26,467 bases of DNA from Planctomycetota bacterium (GTDB lineage: Bacteria > Planctomycetota > Planctomycetia > Pirellulales > Pirellulaceae), in assembly GCA_024277285.1 (NCBI GenBank), contig JAJRVM010000314.1, positions 1-26,467 of the forward strand, written 5' to 3'. Shown piece after piece: positions 22,704 through 26,467 of the stretch (positions are counted from its first letter, which is position 1; the number at the start of each line of letters is the position of its first letter). Under the pieces are notes generated by a model. It was given only the letters and a program-made list of their open reading frames with translations, was not told the origin of the DNA and ran no database searches. The translations under genes and the position numbers were made by a program.

Positions 22704-24296
22704 CTAGGTCCCACCACGCTGCCCCGAGTGCGAGCGCTTTCGTCCCGCCCGCTTCTTGACCGGCGTTTTGACTTGAGTTCGAGCGGGGACCGTTCCATGG
22801 TACTTGCCCTTACCTGAAATCGCCCATTGCAGATCGGCGCGCACCTTGGGATTCTCCACATAAGGGTCCGCGTAATCCTTGGCGTACTTAGCCAGGGCCT
22901 GCGACAGCATGCGCACAGTCTCTCGATACGCCGGGTCACCGAAGGCGTTGGTTAATTCGTCAGGGTCTTTCTGCAGATCGAACAGCCAGGGGGCATCAAC
23001 CGGGGAATAGATCAGCTTGTATCGATCGCTCACCACACCGATCCAACCGGCCCCGGACGAAGTGCTGCGAATAAAGACGGTATCCGCCCAGCCATCCGGC
23101 GCCGTACCGGTAGTAAACAACGGCGACGCGTCACGCCCTTGTTCGAGTCCCGCAGTCGGACAGTCCATCAATTTCAATATCGTGGGCAGAAAGTCAACGC
23201 ACCCGAGTGCCTCGTTGATCACCGTACCAGACTTGACCTTGCCAGGTGCCCAGATCACAAACGGAATCTTCGCTGAAGCCTCATACGGAACCCCTTTGTT
23301 CTGGCGATGGTGTTCCCCACGCAGATCACCATGATCCGCCGTAAAGATGACGATCGTTCGATCCAAGAGTTCTTCACGCCGCAGTGCGGCAAGTATCTTG
23401 CCGACGTTGTCATCGATGCATTTGACCATGCCGTAATACGGTGCCATCTTGGCAAACCGCCCCTGCGCCTTACCCCAGTTGGGAACCGTTTGGGATGATA
23501 CGTCAAATGTGCGCGGCGGTTGGTAGACCTGGTCACGGAACATCGTGTCATACGGGGCGCGCACCGAGTCGGGTCCGTGCGGGTCTGGAATGCTGACCAT
23601 ATAACAGAACGGTCGGTCCTTGTGAGCGGCAATAAACTCAACCGTTCGGTCCGCTAAGAAATCGGTGGTAAACGACTTCTCGTCCGCGCCAGCAACCGCG
23701 TAGGTCGGCTTGCCATTCTTGAGCGCCTTCACACGTGGTCCGTCGTCCGTAATCTCTAACTGTTTCCAGTGGCCTCGATTGTACATATAGCGGTTATCAT
23801 CAAACCCGAACTTTCGCTTGGGGGCCCATTGTGGCTTGCCACCTCCGTCGAGATGCCACTTGCCCGCATAGCCGGTTGCGTAGCCCTGGCGCTTGAGCAG
23901 CTCGGCAAATGTTACAATTCCATCGGCCATGGAAATATTGTTCGTGGTCACCGGCGTGTTCTGCGGATACCGGCCGGAGACGAACGCCGCACGCGATGGC
24001 GAGCAAACCGGCGTCGTTGCATAGAAGCTGGTGCAAATCGCACCATGCTCAGCGATCCAATCGATGTTGGGCGTTTCCACCACGGCCGGCCCCCACATCA
24101 AGGCCTGATCGCGCGACATCAACTTGCGATAACACCCCAACGTCCGAAAATTATGCTCGTCCGTATGAATGATTAACAAATTCAACCGATTGGCGGCTTC
24201 CGTCGCACAAGCCAATCGAGACGGCAAACCGGCCATGGCGACATAGCCGAGCACCACCATCGCAACAAGAGCCGAAAAACGTGACCGATATCTCAT
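22704..24296 (-). CDS. secreted S1 family sulfatase
   Basis: The 530-residue product starts at ATG 24296, preceded by GAGGGAG, with a signal peptide (about 1-31). A GTG- or ATG-type start 39 bases upstream is less likely. The sulfatase fold is clear: LNLLIIHTDEHNFRTLGCY with metal ligands near Asp46, then CSPSR at 98-102 as the formylglycine site (Cys type), GKWHLDGG, FIAAHKDRPFCYMVSIPDPH, and IVIFTADHGDLRGEHH with the distal metal-binding Asp/His. The length is normal and no motif is missing. It hydrolyses sulfate esters on carbohydrates after maturation by a formylglycine-generating or anaerobic enzyme encoded elsewhere. Upstream of the (alpha/alpha)6-like gene, it probably desulfates the same polymer. 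The C-terminus is basic (PVKKRAGRKRSH). Confidence 0.92.
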   Translation of the reverse strand: MRYRSRFSALVAMVVLGYVAMAGLPSRLACATEAANRLNLLIIHTDEHNFRTLGCYRKLMSRDQALMWGPAVVETPNIDWIAEHGAICTSFYATTPVCSPSRAAFVSGRYPQNTPVTTNNISMADGIVTFAELLKRQGYATGYAGKWHLDGGGKPQWAPKRKFGFDDNRYMYNRGHWKQLEITDDGPRVKALKNGKPTYAVAGADEKSFTTDFLADRTVEFIAAHKDRPFCYMVSIPDPHGPDSVRAPYDTMFRDQVYQPPRTFDVSSQTVPNWGKAQGRFAKMAPYYGMVKCIDDNVGKILAALRREELLDRTIVIFTADHGDLRGEHHRQNKGVPYEASAKIPFVIWAPGKVKSGTVINEALGCVDFLPTILKLMDCPTAGLEQGRDASPLFTTGTAPDGWADTVFIRSTSSGAGWIGVVSDRYKLIYSPVDAPWLFDLQKDPDELTNAFGDPAYRETVRMLSQALAKYAKDYADPYVENPKVRADLQWAISGKGKYHGTVPARTQVKTPVKKRAGRKRSHSGQRGGT

Positions 24297-25096
24297 GACG
24301 AAGTTTCTCCCTCTGCAACCGCGATTCACTGACAAGACAGCTCCTGCTCATTCTACGCCGATGCGTCACATGGCACTACGAACGTGCCGCACAAAATGCC
24401 TTTTTTTGAAGCATTCGCGTCCATCAACCGTGTGGCACTGACTGAGCGAGCGCATGAATGCACTGCCATTACCACACAACGCAATCGCGCGCGGATGTGA
24501 GTGCTCGTTGAAGCGGCAACACGCGTGCAACTGGAAGGCGAGAACACTGGGTGGCACGCACCATCACAAACACGGCCGAGCGCAAAACGTTCCACCACAT
24601 CGCCGCGCTGCCGAGGCCGCATCAAGACGCAAATCTCTTCCAGGCCAGAGGCACGCGGTCAGGTTCATCACCTATTCTTGTTTTTGGAACAACAACGTCT
24701 ACTGCTGGGCCAGGCATCATGCAATCGCCGCACGATTCAGGCAGTGCCGCAGTACCGACCGGTTCCCCAATCGCAATGGAGGACGGTCAGGCACTGCTCC
24801 GCGGGAGCGGCGATGACTTGGATGGCCGTTGTGCAGGACGCCATATCTCGCCACCGCAGCGAACGTCCGGCGGGGCAGTGGCACGACAATCTCCTTGCAA
24901 CACGCTGCTTGCAACTGCATTTGCGCCACATCGCCGCGCTGCGCCGACACGGCGTGCGGGTCCCCTGTCCCGAGCAAGGTGCGTTGTGGTAACGAAGCCG
25001 ATCGCTTTCCTTAATCCCCATCAGCAACGCTTGTAACAGTGATCCGCTGCCGCCCCCGCTACGGGCCCACCAACCCAGTCCAGCAGCATTACTCTG
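24297..25096. other. 800-bp stretch without a supported gene
   Basis: Several overlapping plus-strand frames of 120-163 codons lie here, but none has a ribosome site or recognisable domain and they read as Arg/Ser/His-rich low-information sequence. A 17-bp direct repeat CCACATCGCCGCGCTGC occurs at 24595-24611 and 24926-24942. Nothing else can be supported, and it may be decayed coding or mobile DNA. Confidence 0.45.
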
Positions 25097-25597
25097 CTAT
25101 CTCTTCCCTCGCAAATCCTCAAACCGCGTCGTAACATAACAAAGCCATACCGATACTCTTCCGGACGGCACGTCCGTCAGCTTGACGTCCAGTTGATAAG
25201 ATCTACCGGGATTCAGATCCCACAAGTAGTTGGTATCGTCGTATTGCAGGACGAAGGAAAGAATCCCAAGGGAATCCAGCCAATTCGCCTTCTGCAGACT
25301 CTCGGACTTGAACTCTGCGGCTTGAAGCCAGGCTGTAGTGTCGTCGCGATGAAGGGCGATGTTTCCCGACAGCTCATGGGGCGAACGGACGTTTTCCGTC
25401 AGACCAAATACCAAGTAAAACGCATGTCCGGCGGGACATGAAAAACGGCATGTGCCGTTCGATCTGACATCGCCGAGAATCAACTGCCGTCGCAACTGTG
25501 GAGCGAACAGGATAGCGTGCAGTACAAATGCTATCGCAAGCAGACACACGGCAAGAAGACTCAAAGCTTTATACTTGCCCATGAATAAAGGTTCCAT
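25097..25597 (-). CDS. small membrane-anchored protein, candidate Rhs immunity
   Basis: The 166-residue product has one N-terminal helix (about 12-32) and a probable beta-sandwich exposed outside (GTCRFSCPAGHAFYLVFGL, NPGRSYQLDVKLTD, VSVWLCYVTTRFEDL). No known family was recognised. The start at ATG 25597 lies 6 bases after the stop of the Rhs C-terminal fragment, which implies translational coupling. A second ATG five codons later is possible. Immunity genes follow their Rhs toxin gene in this way, and a membrane-anchored immunity protein would suit a toxin that acts in the periplasm. This role is inferred from position only. Confidence 0.55.
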   Translation of the reverse strand: MEPLFMGKYKALSLLAVCLLAIAFVLHAILFAPQLRRQLILGDVRSNGTCRFSCPAGHAFYLVFGLTENVRSPHELSGNIALHRDDTTAWLQAAEFKSESLQKANWLDSLGILSFVLQYDDTNYLWDLNPGRSYQLDVKLTDVPSGRVSVWLCYVTTRFEDLRGKR

Positions 25598-25603
25598 TAA
25601 GTC

Positions 25604-26167
25604 TCAAGGCACCGTGCAGCCCGCTCCCTTGAGTGTTCCCCAACTGATGGCTGACGCGACCCAAGCCCGGCAGTCCTTTGCTCCGTATACATAGATACCG
25701 AATGGCCTCTTAGCGAATTCCTTGACTGCGGCTCTTACCTCCTCGAAATCAAAGCTACAGGGCCTAAGCATCACATCCTTGCACGTGCCGTGGCCCGCAT
25801 GATGGTCAGGCACCACTACTATTCCCTGTCCTCCAAAGGGATTGGCACCCGGGTAGAAGCCTGCCGTCCAGTCACCAATTCTCACGTACGCGTGTGGGTA
25901 GCCCCCGCCGGTGTCATCTTTTGAAGCCCAGCATTTCTGAACGCCACTGGGTATGGCTTTGCGCGATACGATTTGGCCCCGGCAGCAACACTGGGTAATC
26001 CAGTTATATTTCTTTCCACAGCAACGCCCTTCCCAGGGCCAACGCCAGAGCCCAAATGGATCATGTTTGGAAGTCGGCCTCGCGCCGACAAGTTCGTACA
26101 GGCTCTCACCGTCGCCATACCCCACCGGATCCCTCGACAGGAACCGCCCCAGCGCCGCCGCATACAC
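25604..26167 (-). pseudogene. orphan Rhs C-terminal fragment with candidate toxin domain
   Basis: The fragment opens with the Rhs repeat-associated core end: VYAAALGRFLSRDPVGY then YELVGARPTSKHDPFGL (residues 1-40). The preceding in-frame codons are TAG-CTA-TGG-CAC-CGA, so a stop lies 15 bases before and the rest of an Rhs protein (usually over 1000 residues) is absent. Residues 41-187 are the variable tip, rich in cysteine (CC, CCC) with PHAYVRIGDW (His92) and YGAKDCRAWV (Cys166). A His-then-Cys order is reminiscent of permuted papain-like domains, which is tentative. The GTG at 26167 has no ribosome site, so it is either silent or expressed only after recombination with a full Rhs gene. A candidate immunity gene follows 6 bases downstream. 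Confidence 0.75.
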
Positions 26168-26273
26168 TCGGTGCCATAGCTAATATCTACTGCGACCTCG
26201 TGCCAACAGTGCGTCAGAGCCTGCGGGGGCAGGCGTTTGGCGCGATTGTTGGCGATTGGATCGCTTGTTGGTT

Positions 26274-26305
26274 GCCTCGCGCGCGGGGGCGCGCGAGGCG
26301 TTTTT
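26274..26305 (+). terminator. strong intrinsic terminator on the plus strand
   Basis: GCCTCGCGCGC (26274-26284) pairs perfectly with GCGCGCGAGGC (26289-26299) over 11 bp around a 4-base loop, followed by G and TTTTT. No plus-strand gene is seen just upstream, so it may stop antisense transcription or belong to a lost gene. The remainder of 26168-26467 has no supported gene. Confidence 0.7.
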
Positions 26306-26371
26306 GTCATGTCAAAGATCTGGGGGTGAATTGTACCTGATCGACAGGGAGCAGGCCAAGCGAAATCGGGC

Positions 26372-26413
26372 AAGAAAAGAATCGAGCGGCTACGCCGCAA
26401 ATTTTCTTTTTTT
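26372..26413. terminator. candidate bidirectional terminator
   Basis: GCGGC-TAC-GCCGC (26386-26398) is flanked by an A-rich left side (CAAGAAAAG) and a T-rich right side (TTTTCTTTTTTT), which suits termination on the plus strand and, more weakly, on the minus strand. A further inverted repeat GGGTGC/GCACCC lies at 26433-26450. Confidence 0.5.
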
Positions 26414-26467
26414 GCGTTCACGCAGAGTGAGAGGGTGCTCATTGGCACCCCTCTGACTGAGTTGTCT

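Noticed and set aside
24501..25036. possible genes of 161-163 codons on the plus strand in the gap
   Set aside because: The frames overlap each other, lack ribosome sites and encode Arg/His/Ser-rich sequence with no domain, the signature of chance open frames.
25882..26448. 188-codon minus-strand frame overlapping the Rhs fragment
   Set aside because: The Rhs core motif is read in another frame. This frame gives only an Arg-rich out-of-phase translation, and its upstream half crosses strong hairpins.

Overview
The window looks like a piece of a Planctomycetes chromosome (Pirellulales/Planctomycetales type). Four things point there: secreted sulfatases with the formylglycine motif; secreted carbohydrate-active enzymes (BNR sialidase, GH78 alpha-L-rhamnosidase, a probable (alpha/alpha)6 glycan enzyme); unusual membrane-bound c-type cytochromes; and spacious intergenic regions filled with small dispersed repeats. 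This is an inference from gene content. No rRNA or tRNA gene was recognised.

Layout. 1-2.7 kb: a secreted sialidase-like BNR protein whose start lies inside the truncated remains of a sulfatase gene, then a DUF2625 protein. 2.7-6.8 kb: a repeat-rich area with a secreted cupredoxin-like protein, a 56-residue membrane/zinc-ribbon protein and a 314-residue protein of unknown function. 6.8-9.3 kb: a secreted prolyl oligopeptidase with a miniature transposon inserted just upstream of its start. 9.4-15.5 kb: a redox block. It holds a lipoprotein di-haem cytochrome c peroxidase, a membrane-anchored FMN glutamate-synthase-like protein, a rubredoxin/three-helix/di-haem fusion and a Fur-family regulator, all on the minus strand, with a membrane mono-haem cytochrome divergent from the regulator. 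15.5-16.1 kb: a lone AbiEii-like nucleotidyltransferase. 16.6-24.3 kb: a polysaccharide-degradation region with a 1139-residue GH78 rhamnosidase, an (alpha/alpha)6-like secreted protein and a complete sulfatase, which together suggest use of sulfated rhamnose-containing glycans. 25.1-26.2 kb: the orphan C-terminal end of an Rhs protein with a candidate toxin domain, followed 6 bp later by a small membrane-anchored protein that could be its immunity partner.

The strongest non-gene signal is a family of about 275-bp foldback elements (8982-9260 and 20163-20433). They have GTAAC...GTTAC termini, 8-bp target-site duplications and nested inverted repeats around a perfect 19-bp central stem. The two central stems differ at four positions, and each difference is compensated on the other arm. 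Termini and duplication length fit IS66-type mobilisation. Two further repeat families are present: a roughly 105-bp GTAGGGTGTGTC element in three copies and a roughly 100-bp TTTGCCC...GGGCAAA element in two copies.

The most interesting protein architecture is at 12523-13692. One polypeptide carries a cytoplasmic-type short rubredoxin, three membrane helices and two CxxCH haem sites. It could be a trans-membrane electron wire, made in an operon with a membrane-tethered FMN/3Fe-4S synthase domain and a Fur-type regulator that has a Fur-box-like palindrome just upstream.
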